Shown here in pieces: positions 6,396-11,925 of a DNA stretch of 11,925 nucleotides (positions are counted from its first letter, which is position 1; each line of letters begins with the position of its first letter). The notes under the pieces are model-generated. The model had not been told where the DNA came from. It searched no databases and saw nothing but the letters and a program-made list of their open reading frames with translations. The stretch is from WHTG01 sp035540515 (GTDB lineage: Bacteria; Actinomycetota; Nitriliruptoria; Euzebyales; Egibacteraceae), in the NCBI GenBank assembly GCA_035540515.1, contig DATLGM010000331.1, forward strand, positions 1-11,925, in the 5' to 3' direction. Made by a program: the position numbers and the translations under genes.

Positions 6396-7471
6396 ACCGC
6401 GTCGGCGTCGCCTTCGAAGAACTGCGACAGCGCATCGACGACGGCGTCGGCGAGCCGGTCCTGCCACGCCGGATCGACCAGCCGCTGCTCGTCGTCGGGC
6501 GACGTGATGAACCCCGGTTCCACGACGACCGCGGGCATCCGCGTCTCTCGTAGGATCGACCACGTCATCGGGTGGACACGACAGTCGGGGCGCCAGCCGC
6601 TGCCGGCGACGCGGTCCTGGATCAACGACGCCAGCCGGTAGCCGCTTTCGGACGCGAAGTGCGGCGCGCCGAAGTAGTAGGTCGCCGACCCGCAGGCCTT
6701 CGGGTTGTCCAGTGCATTGACGCCCACGGACACGGCGACGTCGACGGCTTGCTCGTTGGCAAGCCGCGCCCGCTCGCTCCCCGAGGGGGTGCGAGTCGGC
6801 CCCCGTGACAGCACGACATGCGCCCCCCGCGCCGCCAGCCGAGCGTGCAGACGGGAGCACACCTGCCAGGCGATGTCGGCTTCGGTCACGCCGGTGTCGC
6901 TGGTGTGACCGGGGTCGTCCGGGCCGTGGCTCGGGTCGACGAGGATCCTGGCTCCGGTCAGGCTGCGTCCCGACAGCCGCCGCAGCCACTCACGTTCGCG
7001 GGCGCGGATGCCGACGCCGCCGGACTGGTGCTGGCGCAGCAGGCGCCGCAGTGCCGCGATCGTGGCCGGCCCGGCGATGCCGTCGACGGCCAAACCGGTG
7101 TTGCGCTGGAACTCCTCCACGGCCGCACGGGCCAGCGGCCCGAAGATGCCGTCCTCGGCGCCGGCGTCGAAGCCGAGCTGGTTCAGCCGGTGCTGCAGCT
7201 CGCGGACGTCGTCACCGCGCATCATGCGCCGCGAGTGCCACAGCAGCCGCGTTCCCAGCGTGTACCCGGACTCAACCAGCGCGCGCCACGTCTCGGGTCC
7301 GACGATGCCGTCCGCAGGCAAGTTGCGCTCGCGCTGGAACCGGCGGACCAGCGCGTAGGTCTGGTCGCCGAACTCGCCGTCGACGGTGACCGTGTCGCCG
7401 ATCGAGCGCCGCAGGCGCTGCTGCACATCGACGACGGCCGGCCCCGTATCGCCGCGCCGGATCAGTCGCAT
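6389..7471 (-). CDS. cwlM: CwlM-like regulator: two PG-binding domains plus degenerate amidase domain
   Basis: A 360-residue protein. Two peptidoglycan-binding type 1 domains (about 1-66 and 82-146; DGEFGDQTYALVRRFQRERN and DGIFGPLARAAVEEFQ) precede an Amidase_3 domain (about 174-350). Of the usual zinc ligands, His182 (DPSHGPD) and Glu197 (GVTEADIAW) are present, but the His of the usual S-I-H-A-N-A motif is Gly250 (SVGVNA). The catalytic Glu318 (VVVEPGF) remains. There is no signal peptide, so it acts in the cytoplasm. Known for M. tuberculosis CwlM (Rv3915, same position beside trx genes): not an active amidase; when phosphorylated by PknB it stimulates MurA. The same regulatory role is inferred here. 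The usual phosphorylation site near the C terminus is not apparent, since the end is short and acidic. ATG 7471 has no ribosome binding site; TAGACT lies 12 bases upstream. Confidence 0.88.
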   Translation of the reverse strand: MRLIRRGDTGPAVVDVQQRLRRSIGDTVTVDGEFGDQTYALVRRFQRERNLPADGIVGPETWRALVESGYTLGTRLLWHSRRMMRGDDVRELQHRLNQLGFDAGAEDGIFGPLARAAVEEFQRNTGLAVDGIAGPATIAALRRLLRQHQSGGVGIRAREREWLRRLSGRSLTGARILVDPSHGPDDPGHTSDTGVTEADIAWQVCSRLHARLAARGAHVVLSRGPTRTPSGSERARLANEQAVDVAVSVGVNALDNPKACGSATYYFGAPHFASESGYRLASLIQDRVAGSGWRPDCRVHPMTWSILRETRMPAVVVEPGFITSPDDEQRLVDPAWQDRLADAVVDALSQFFEGDADAVA

Positions 7472-7483
7472 AGGAAGCGTCCG

Positions 7484-7489
7484 AGTCTA
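7484..7489 (-). promoter_or_regulatory. Candidate -10 element of the CwlM-like gene
   Basis: TAGACT on the minus strand fits TAnnnT and ends 12 bases before ATG 7471. With no ribosome binding site present, a transcript with a leader of only a few bases is likely. The same hexamer occurs before the zinc-finger gene at 9197. No -35 match is seen. Confidence 0.4.
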
Positions 7490-7504
7490 ACGACACCGCG
7501 CGCC

Positions 7505-7537
7505 CGTCCCGAGGCGCGGCTGGCGCATGTCGGGACG
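7505..7537 (-). terminator. Possible terminator hairpin after trxA
   Basis: Perfect 8-base arms CGTCCCGA (7505-7512) and TCGGGACG (7530-7537) enclose 17 bases that can form an inner GCGC stem. It lies 46 bases beyond the trxA stop. There is no T tract, so this is a weak call; together with the TAGACT element it would separate trxA from the CwlM-like gene. Confidence 0.3.
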
Positions 7538-7582
7538 CGTCGCGCGCCTGCGGGTCAGCGGGGCGACCGCCGGCCCGCGGTG

Positions 7583-7909
7583 TCAGGCGATGAACTCCTC
7601 GACCTCGGCGAGCAGCTGGCTCTTGCCGCGGGCACCGACGATGCGCTTCTTCTCGTCGCCGCCGGCGAAGACCATGATCGTGGGGATGGACATCACCCGG
7701 TACTTGCGGGCGGTCTCCGGGTTCTCGTCCACGTTGAGCTTGAGGACCTTCAACGCGCCGGCCTTCTCCTGCGCGATCTCCTCGACGACCGGTCCCACCA
7801 TCCGGCAGGGGCCGCACCATTCCGCCCAGAAATCGACCATGACCGGGGTGTCCGACTGCAGGACCTCGGCTTCCCAGTCGCTGTCGCCGACGGTCTTGGT
7901 GTTGCTCAT
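7583..7909 (-). CDS. trxA: Thioredoxin
   Basis: A 108-residue classical thioredoxin that reduces protein disulfides in the cytoplasm and is recycled by TrxB. The active site WCGPC is at 31-35, the buried Asp at position 26 (VDFWAEWCGPC), and the cis-proline at 76 (SIPTIMVF). The length is normal. Start ATG 7909 is set by AAGGAG 6 bases upstream (7916-7921). The frame stays open upstream but encodes nothing conserved. A SigR-type promoter motif lies 37 bases upstream of the ATG, and the intrinsic terminator of trxB lies beyond that, so trxA seems to be transcribed on its own and induced by thiol oxidation. Confidence 0.96.
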   Translation of the reverse strand: MSNTKTVGDSDWEAEVLQSDTPVMVDFWAEWCGPCRMVGPVVEEIAQEKAGALKVLKLNVDENPETARKYRVMSIPTIMVFAGGDEKKRIVGARGKSQLLAEVEEFIA

Positions 7910-7945
7910 CGAGTGCTCCTTGTGGCTGTGCGGGCAGACAGTCCC

Positions 7946-7971
7946 AACCCGGGAAACGTGCCGACTATTCC
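7946..7971 (-). promoter_or_regulatory. SigR/SigH-type promoter of trxA
   Basis: On the minus strand GGAAT (7967-7971), exactly 18 bases, then GTT (7946-7948). This equals the GGAAT-N18-GTT consensus established for Streptomyces SigR, whose classic target is trxBA, and for mycobacterial SigH. The predicted transcript start lies about 30 bases before ATG 7909, leaving room for the AAGGAG ribosome binding site. Confidence 0.75.
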
Positions 7972-8008
7972 CCCCGCGTGTGCCGCTATGCGAGCGCCGC
8001 TGCGCGAC

Positions 8009-8042
8009 AAAAAGGAGCGAGGGGCGCCGAAGCGCCCCTCGC
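8009..8042 (-). terminator. Intrinsic terminator of trxB
   Basis: On the minus strand a perfect 11-base-pair GC-rich stem (GCGAGGGGCGC with its complement) is closed by the exceptionally stable C(TTCG)G tetraloop and followed after 3 bases by TTTTT (8009-8013). It lies 122 bases beyond the trxB stop and before the trxA promoter. Confidence 0.88.
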
Positions 8043-8163
8043 GGCGGTTCGGATGACGGGGGGACAGCCGAACCGCAGATCGTGTTGAGCCGGTGCACAA
8101 GCAATCCGTCTCTCGTACTGACCACCCTAGCGTGACTGGCGCGGTTCGTACAGTCCCGAACGA

Positions 8164-9105
8164 TCACCAGTTGTGCGCGTTGACGCCAAGCCACCGTTCG
8201 GCGTCGATCGCGGCCTTGCACCCCATGCCCGCTGCGGTGATCGCCTGGCGGTACACGTGGTCGACGACGTCGCCCGCGGCGAACACCCCGTCGACGCTGG
8301 TGGCCGTGGTGGGCTCGGCCACCACGATGTACCCCTGCTCGTCGAGATCGAGCTGGTCGCGGAACAAGATGGTGGCGGGGTCGTGGCCGATGGCCAGGAA
8401 CAACCCGTCGGTGCGGAACTCCTCCACCTCGCCCGTGACGACGTCACGCAGCACGAGGTGGGTCAGGACCTCCTCACCGCCGAGGTCGACGACCTCGCTG
8501 TTCCACCGGAACTCGATCTTGGGGTTGGCCAGCGCCCGGTCCTGCATGATCTTCGAGGCGCGCAGCTCGTCGCGGCGGTGCACGACGGTGACCTTCGTGG
8601 CGAACTTGGTCAGGAACGTGGCTTCTTCCATCGCCGAGTCACCGCCCCCGACGACCACGAGCTCCTTGCCGCGGAAGAAGAAGCCGTCACAGGTCGCGCA
8701 CGACGAGACGCCCCGGCCGATCAGACGCTGCTCGTTGGGCAGATTCAGCCACCTGGCCGTCGCACCGGTCGAGATGATCACCGTCCGGGCGCGGTGCTCC
8801 TCGTCGCCGACGACCACGGTGTGCGGCGACCCCTTCGTGAAGTCGACTGCCGTGACGTTGGCGCTGATGATCTGCGCACCGAAGCGCTCGGCCTGCTTGC
8901 GCATGTCCGCCATCAGCTCGGGGCCCATCCGGCCGTCAGGGAAACCGGGGAAGTTCTCGACCTCGGTGGTCAGCATGAGCTGTCCACCGGGCTCGAGGCC
9001 CTCGAACATCAACGGTGACAGGTCCGCGCGCGCGGTGTACAGCGCCGCGGTCAGGCCGGCTGGACCCGAACCGATGATGATCACATCCCGGACGGATTCG
9101 GACAT
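8164..9105 (-). CDS. trxB: Thioredoxin reductase (NADPH, FAD)
   Basis: A 313-residue low-molecular-weight thioredoxin reductase that passes electrons from NADPH through FAD to TrxA. Seen: FAD-binding GSGPAG (12-17), redox-active CATC (136-139), NADPH-binding GGGDSA (153-158) with HRR (176-178) that contacts the phosphate, and the second FAD motif GVFAAGDV (273-280). The length is normal. The start is ATG 9105, with GGAGG 4 bases upstream (9110-9114); the in-frame GTG at 9108 is too close to that site. A SigR-type promoter motif precedes it. It is followed by its own terminator, so unlike in Streptomyces trxB and trxA do not seem to be one operon. It is divergent from the zinc-finger gene across 123 bases. 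Confidence 0.96.
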   Translation of the reverse strand: MSESVRDVIIIGSGPAGLTAALYTARADLSPLMFEGLEPGGQLMLTTEVENFPGFPDGRMGPELMADMRKQAERFGAQIISANVTAVDFTKGSPHTVVVGDEEHRARTVIISTGATARWLNLPNEQRLIGRGVSSCATCDGFFFRGKELVVVGGGDSAMEEATFLTKFATKVTVVHRRDELRASKIMQDRALANPKIEFRWNSEVVDLGGEEVLTHLVLRDVVTGEVEEFRTDGLFLAIGHDPATILFRDQLDLDEQGYIVVAEPTTATSVDGVFAAGDVVDHVYRQAITAAGMGCKAAIDAERWLGVNAHNW

Positions 9106-9135
9106 CACGCCTCCACTTGGTGAACTGCCTGCTGC

Positions 9136-9162
9136 AACCCCCGCCCCGGCCGACGGTATTCC
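9136..9162 (-). promoter_or_regulatory. SigR/SigH-type promoter of trxB
   Basis: On the minus strand GGAAT (9158-9162), 19 bases, then GTT (9136-9138): the same motif as before trxA with one extra base of spacing. The predicted start lies about 20-25 bases before ATG 9105 and leaves space for GGAGG. Having the motif before both trx genes raises confidence in each. Confidence 0.65.
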
Positions 9163-9196
9163 GCTGCGCCCGGTGCCCGGCCCGTGCCGGCATCCA

Positions 9197-9202
9197 TAGA
9201 CT
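9197..9202 (+). promoter_or_regulatory. Candidate -10 element of the zinc-finger gene
   Basis: TAGACT fits TAnnnT and lies 26 bases before GTG 9229, predicting a leader of about 20 bases that contains the GAGG ribosome binding site. No -35 match is seen. It is back to back with the trxB promoter. Confidence 0.4.
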
Positions 9203-9228
9203 AGTTGGCCCCTGATGCCGAGGCAGAC

Positions 9229-9711
9229 GTGTCACAGACCATCCCGCGCTGCGTGAACCATCCCGACGTCGAGACCAGGTTGGCCTGCTCGTCGTGCGGT
9301 GACCCGATCTGCACGTCGTGCATGCGCCAGTCGGCGGTCGGGCAGAAGTGCCCGCGCTGCGCGCAGGTGCCCCGCAGCGCGCGTGCACTCGGCAAGCCGA
9401 TCCACTACGTCAAGGCGGCAGGGGCGGGCTTCGGCGCTGCGGTCGTCGGCGGCTTGGTGCTGTTCCAGCTGCTGCGGCAGATGCCGTTCGGGCGGATCAT
9501 CCTGTCCGCCTTCTTGGGCTTTGCGATCGGCCGTGCCGTCGGGTGGGGGGCGCAGCGCCAGCAGCACCGCCCCTTCGAAGTGATGGCCGTCGGCTTCGGG
9601 ATCGTCGGGGCACTGCTGGCCAGTGGCGGGCTGGCGCGCCTGGACAACCCCTTCACGCTGCTGGCGGTCGCCGCGGCGGGGTTCTTCGCCTTGCGCGGGC
9701 TGCGCGGTTGA
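9229..9711 (+). CDS. B-box-type zinc-finger membrane protein, unknown function
   Basis: A 160-residue protein. The N-terminal 45 residues form a metal-binding module of eight ligands: Cys8, His11, Cys20, Cys23, Cys28, Cys31, Cys41 and Cys44, in the pattern seen in the B-box-like fingers that precede actinobacterial rhomboid proteases (CxxH, CxxC, CxxC, CPxC). Three or four hydrophobic helices follow (about 62-82, 88-105, 116-135 and 141-156), rich in Gly and Ala. No rhomboid Ser/His catalytic pair is present, so it is not a protease; it is membrane-bound with a probably cytoplasmic finger. GTG 9229 is preferred over TTG 9205 because GAGG (9220-9223) lies 5 bases before it. It is divergent from trxB and converges on the anti-sigma gene with 7 bases between the stops. 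A redox-related role beside trxB is only a guess from position and cysteines. Confidence 0.75.
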   Translation: MSQTIPRCVNHPDVETRLACSSCGDPICTSCMRQSAVGQKCPRCAQVPRSARALGKPIHYVKAAGAGFGAAVVGGLVLFQLLRQMPFGRIILSAFLGFAIGRAVGWGAQRQQHRPFEVMAVGFGIVGALLASGGLARLDNPFTLLAVAAAGFFALRGLRG

Positions 9712-9718
9712 CCGGCCG

Positions 9719-10684
9719 CTAGGACTGCTGGAACACCAGGGTCCGGCAGTCCGCTGCCGCCACCACCCACACCTCCGTGCGGTCCAGCGCAGCCGCACCC
9801 GGGCTGGCGGTGACCAGCACGTAGGCGATCGCCGGCGTCTGCCGGTAGTGCAGCGTCTCCACCCGCGCGACGACCAACGGCTCGTCGGCGCCCTCGCTGA
9901 CGGTGTCCAGACAACGTGCGAAATCGGGCTCCGGCGCGGCGCTCACCACCGGGCTGTCGCCGCTCAGCTCGCCGCCGTCGTCCGTACCGGCGCCGGCGCG
10001 GGCCTGCGACTGCGCGGCAGCAGTGCCCCCCACCTCGGCCCGATAGCGGTCCGCGACCTCACCCGCGTCGGTGACCGGTGTGCCGAGCACTGCCGCGACC
10101 TCGGGCAGGCCGTCGTAGCGCCGGGCGAGCGCCGCCTCGGAGCGGACCCGCGCGCCGTCCTGGACGATCACCGGCCCGTCGGCGAACGCCGCCCCCGCCT
10201 CGGCGGTGTCCTCCTGCACCGCCGACTCCTGCGCCATGTCGACCGCGGCGTCGTCGCCACCTTCGGCCGAGACCCCCGACGCGCCCATCCCGCCCATGCC
10301 GCTGAGCGCGTTGGCGCCCATCACGGCGGCGGCGGACCCGCTCGACGACCTGGTGGGCGGGGATCGGCACCGCCGGTGGTCGTCGAGATCCGTGACCGTG
10401 CCGGCCGCCGTCGTGCCGGCGTCCACCGCACCGGGAGCGTCCTGTGCGCGCTCCTGCGCGAGTCGCTCGTGCAGGCGCTGGTCCAGTCCGTCCGGCTCGG
10501 CGACGTCGTCGGCGCCGTGCAGCACCACGAGCGCGTCGGCGAGGACGTCGAGCTGCGCACGCAGTCGTGGGTCGGCCGCGAGGTCGTCTTCGAACCGCGC
10601 CGCGTCCTCCGGCGACATCTCCCCGGACAGGTACGTCGACAGGCGCTCGTCGCCGGCGTCGCGGTGGCGGGGATCGTCGCTCAT
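9719..10684 (-). CDS. Anti-sigma factor of the adjacent ECF sigma factor
   Basis: A 321-residue protein whose ATG overlaps the sigma stop (ATGA), the usual sign of a cognate anti-sigma factor. The N-terminal helices ERLSTYLSGEMSPEDAARFE (13-32) with DPRLRAQLDVL (38-48) match the anti-sigma domain. The zinc-binding H-xxx-C-xx-C is absent (DPRLR where CPxCR would stand), so it is not a zinc redox sensor of the RsrA type. The C-terminal 70 residues (about 252-321) have paired cysteines 258 and 313 and resemble an extracytoplasmic sensor domain. A membrane helix should lie between, but residues 106-140 give only a weak, Gly/Met/Ala-rich segment (about 117-138), preceded by an odd Ser/Pro/Arg run (CRSPPTRSSSGS). 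Position matches mycobacterial Rv3912 (RsmA). The link to the sigma gene is secure; the domain boundary and topology are not. Confidence 0.78.
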   Translation of the reverse strand: MSDDPRHRDAGDERLSTYLSGEMSPEDAARFEDDLAADPRLRAQLDVLADALVVLHGADDVAEPDGLDQRLHERLAQERAQDAPGAVDAGTTAAGTVTDLDDHRRCRSPPTRSSSGSAAAVMGANALSGMGGMGASGVSAEGGDDAAVDMAQESAVQEDTAEAGAAFADGPVIVQDGARVRSEAALARRYDGLPEVAAVLGTPVTDAGEVADRYRAEVGGTAAAQSQARAGAGTDDGGELSGDSPVVSAAPEPDFARCLDTVSEGADEPLVVARVETLHYRQTPAIAYVLVTASPGAAALDRTEVWVVAAADCRTLVFQQS

Positions 10685-11268
10685 GGTTGCACTGTTGGAG
10701 GCGTCGAAGGGCGCTGGGGTTCCCGCAGGTGGGCCAGGGACACGGCCAGGCGGGCGCGGCCGCGGTGCAGTCGCGACTTCACCGTGCCGACGGCCACCCC
10801 CAGGTGCTGCGCGATGTCGGCATGGGGCCAGCCTGCCACGTCGTGGAGCACCACCACCTCGCGGTAGGGGGCCTCGAGGTTGTCCAGCGCGGCCTCGAGC
10901 TCCACGCCGAGCTCACGACCGGCCAGCTGGTCTGTGACGGCCGCGACGTCGCCGAGCCGGTCGAGCTGGTCGCCGACCGCTGCCACCGGCCGTCGCGCCC
11001 GCTTGCGGGCCATGTCGTTGCAGGCGTTGATCGCCACCCGGTACAGCCACGTGGAGAACGCCGACGCGCCCCGGTAGGTGCCGGCGCGGCGCAGCAGCAG
11101 CACGAACGTCTCCTGCGTCGCGTCCTCGGCATCGGTCGGGTCGCCGAAGTACTGCAGACAGATGCCGAAGACCCGGCGGCGGTAGCGCTGCACGAGCTCG
11201 TCGAACGCCGGTTGGTCGCCCGCCACGAAGGCGGCCACCAGTGCCTCGTCGGACGGGCGTCCGTTCAG
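10681..11268 (-). CDS. sigM: ECF (group IV) RNA polymerase sigma factor, SigM-like
   Basis: A 195-residue sigma factor with only regions 2 and 4. Region 2 spans about 5-92, with DAEDATQETFVLLLR (46-60) and FSTWLYRVAINACNDMARKRAR (71-92) for core binding and -10 recognition. Region 4 spans about 120-178, with the helix-turn-helix HADIAQHLGVAVGTVKSRLHRGRARL (149-174) for -35 recognition. Position between a MurJ-type gene and an anti-sigma gene matches M. tuberculosis sigM. Homology begins at PSDEALVAAF, yet no ATG, GTG or TTG occurs in frame just upstream. CTG 11268 does, and it overlaps the upstream stop as CTGA, the same geometry as ATGA coupling, so CTG is taken as the start. The GTG codons at residues 11 and 15 would cut into region 2. 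The regulon cannot be read from this window. Confidence 0.88.
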   Translation of the reverse strand: MNGRPSDEALVAAFVAGDQPAFDELVQRYRRRVFGICLQYFGDPTDAEDATQETFVLLLRRAGTYRGASAFSTWLYRVAINACNDMARKRARRPVAAVGDQLDRLGDVAAVTDQLAGRELGVELEAALDNLEAPYREVVVLHDVAGWPHADIAQHLGVAVGTVKSRLHRGRARLAVSLAHLREPQRPSTPPTVQP

Positions 11269-11925
11269 CTGTCGCCGTCCGAGGACGCGCCGAAGACCCG
11301 CACCGCGGACAGCTCGGCCATGTAGCGGCCGTCGTGCAGGGGGAGCGGATCCACGACGAACACCAGCAGATACCGGGTCTGCAGCGCCTCGTCGAGGTTC
11401 ATCCGGGTCTGCCCGGACGCGTCCTCCGCGCGGGCAACCCGTTCCCAGTCCGCGGGGTCGTCGCTGGGCTCGTCGGCGACCCGCAGGTCCAGGTTCGTGC
11501 CGTCCGAGACCACATCGACCTCGACGGCGCTGACCTGCTGCGCGGCACCCAGGTCGAGCATGATCCCCACGCCGTCCTTGGGGAAGCCGCCGAAGTCGGC
11601 GGTGTTGTAGAACTCGGTCCGCCAGGTGGTCGCGTCGTCGTTGTCGAGCACGTTGGGCAGCAGGGAGTCCGACTCGACCCCGTCGCCTTGCGGGTCGTAG
11701 GAGTCGATGTCGGCGACGTCCAGACGCTGCGCCTGTCCCTGGTCGCCGCCCGGGCCTTCCTCGGCAGGCTGGTCGCCGCGGGGGCCCAGCTGCGAGAAGT
11801 CCAGCAGCCCGGTGGCCCATCCGCCCCCGATGACGCCGGCACCGACGACCACCAGCATCAGCAGCGCCAGCAGCCAGCGGCCCTCGCTGCGCAGGAACGA
11901 CTCGCGGTCCTCAAGGGGCGGGGAC
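11265..11925 (-). CDS. C-terminal part of MurJ/pseudokinase-type membrane protein, truncated by window edge
   Basis: The frame is open to the last base; 219 C-terminal residues are seen. A polar stretch (PLEDRESFLRSEGR) is followed by one membrane helix (about 17-40, WLLALLMLVVVGAGVIGGG), an acidic Pro/Gly linker and a beta-rich extracytoplasmic domain of about 140 residues with DNDDATTWRTE, GVGIMLDLG, VSAVEVDVVSDG and RYLLVFV, which resembles a discoidin (F5/8 type C) fold. From memory this is the usual end of the actinobacterial MviN/MurJ-pseudokinase protein (M. tuberculosis Rv3910), which stands next to sigM, flips lipid II and binds FhaA when phosphorylated by PknB. Only the tail is seen, so a separate pseudokinase without the MurJ channel is possible. 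Its stop overlaps the sigma start (CTGA). Confidence 0.75.
   Translation of the reverse strand, partial: SPPLEDRESFLRSEGRWLLALLMLVVVGAGVIGGGWATGLLDFSQLGPRGDQPAEEGPGGDQGQAQRLDVADIDSYDPQGDGVESDSLLPNVLDNDDATTWRTEFYNTADFGGFPKDGVGIMLDLGAAQQVSAVEVDVVSDGTNLDLRVADEPSDDPADWERVARAEDASGQTRMNLDEALQTRYLLVFVVDPLPLHDGRYMAELSAVRVFGASSDGDS

Noticed and set aside
6700..6715. TTGTCCAG-like sequences as possible DnaA boxes (also near 10878)
   Set aside because: Single, off-consensus copies inside coding sequence with no cluster or AT-rich region, so no origin is called although the gene order places oriC nearby.
6818..8056. Long plus-strand open frame of 412 codons opposite the CwlM-like gene and trxA
   Set aside because: It is the complement of two clear genes on the minus strand, has low-complexity Arg/Ala/Gly content and no recognisable domain; such open antisense frames are expected at this GC content. 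The same applies to the long frames at 2065-3147 (-), 4455-5447 (+), 3133-4200 (+) and 9623-10867 (+).
8250..8262. CACGTGG sequences resembling parS outside parA (about 8255 and about 11048)
   Set aside because: Only the CACGTGG core is shared; the flanking GTTT and AAC half-sites are missing.
10681..11820. Sigma factor frame read as one 379-residue protein from an upstream start
   Set aside because: The upstream part is the shifted complement-free shadow of the membrane-protein tail, Arg/Pro/Gly-rich with no domain; sigma similarity begins only after 11268.

Overview
The window is a gene-dense, very GC-rich stretch (third codon positions almost all G or C) from an actinobacterial chromosome, next to the replication origin. 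The order jag - rsmG - parA - parB, then a GNAT protein, a CwlM-like protein, trxA, trxB, an anti-sigma factor, an ECF sigma factor and the tail of a MurJ/pseudokinase-type membrane protein follows, from memory, the origin-flanking cluster of Mycobacterium tuberculosis (Rv3920c to Rv3910). It also resembles the Streptomyces one. Two insertions break that order: a Ddl-like ligase plus aminotransferase pair, and a small zinc-finger membrane protein. I cannot name the genus. A deep-branching actinobacterial class (Nitriliruptoria or Acidimicrobiia type) is a guess.

Layout. 1-378 (+): 3' end of jag (khpB), an RNA-binding protein. 398-1132 (+): rsmG, 16S rRNA methyltransferase. 1166-3069 (+): parA and parB, overlapping by ATGA, with two identical parS centromere sites inside the 5' coding end of parA. 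3148-5345 (-): class I aminotransferase followed by a Ddl-like ATP-grasp ligase, overlapping by GTGA. 5479-6332 (+): a 63-residue one-helix membrane protein and a GNAT acetyltransferase. 6389-7471 (-): CwlM-like protein with two peptidoglycan-binding domains and a degenerate amidase domain. 7583-9105 (-): trxA and trxB, separated by a strong intrinsic terminator and each preceded by a SigR/SigH-type promoter motif. 9229-9711 (+): zinc-finger membrane protein. 9719-11925 (-): membrane protein tail, ECF sigma factor and anti-sigma factor, overlapping by CTGA and ATGA.

How the genes fit together. ParB loaded at the two parS sites and the ParA ATPase segregate the origin. CwlM, the MurJ-type protein and possibly the Ddl-like ligase concern peptidoglycan precursor supply and export. 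TrxA and TrxB form the thioredoxin system and look under disulfide-stress control. The sigma/anti-sigma pair is translationally coupled to the membrane protein upstream. No RNA genes, insertion sequences, CRISPR arrays, DnaA-box clusters or phage genes were seen, and no gene-free stretch exceeds 300 bases. No wholly new system is evident. The most interesting points are the parS sites in parA, the separate stress-type promoters of trxA and trxB, the changed active-site residues of the Ddl-like and CwlM-like proteins, the CTG start of the sigma gene and the odd membrane-anchor region of the anti-sigma factor.
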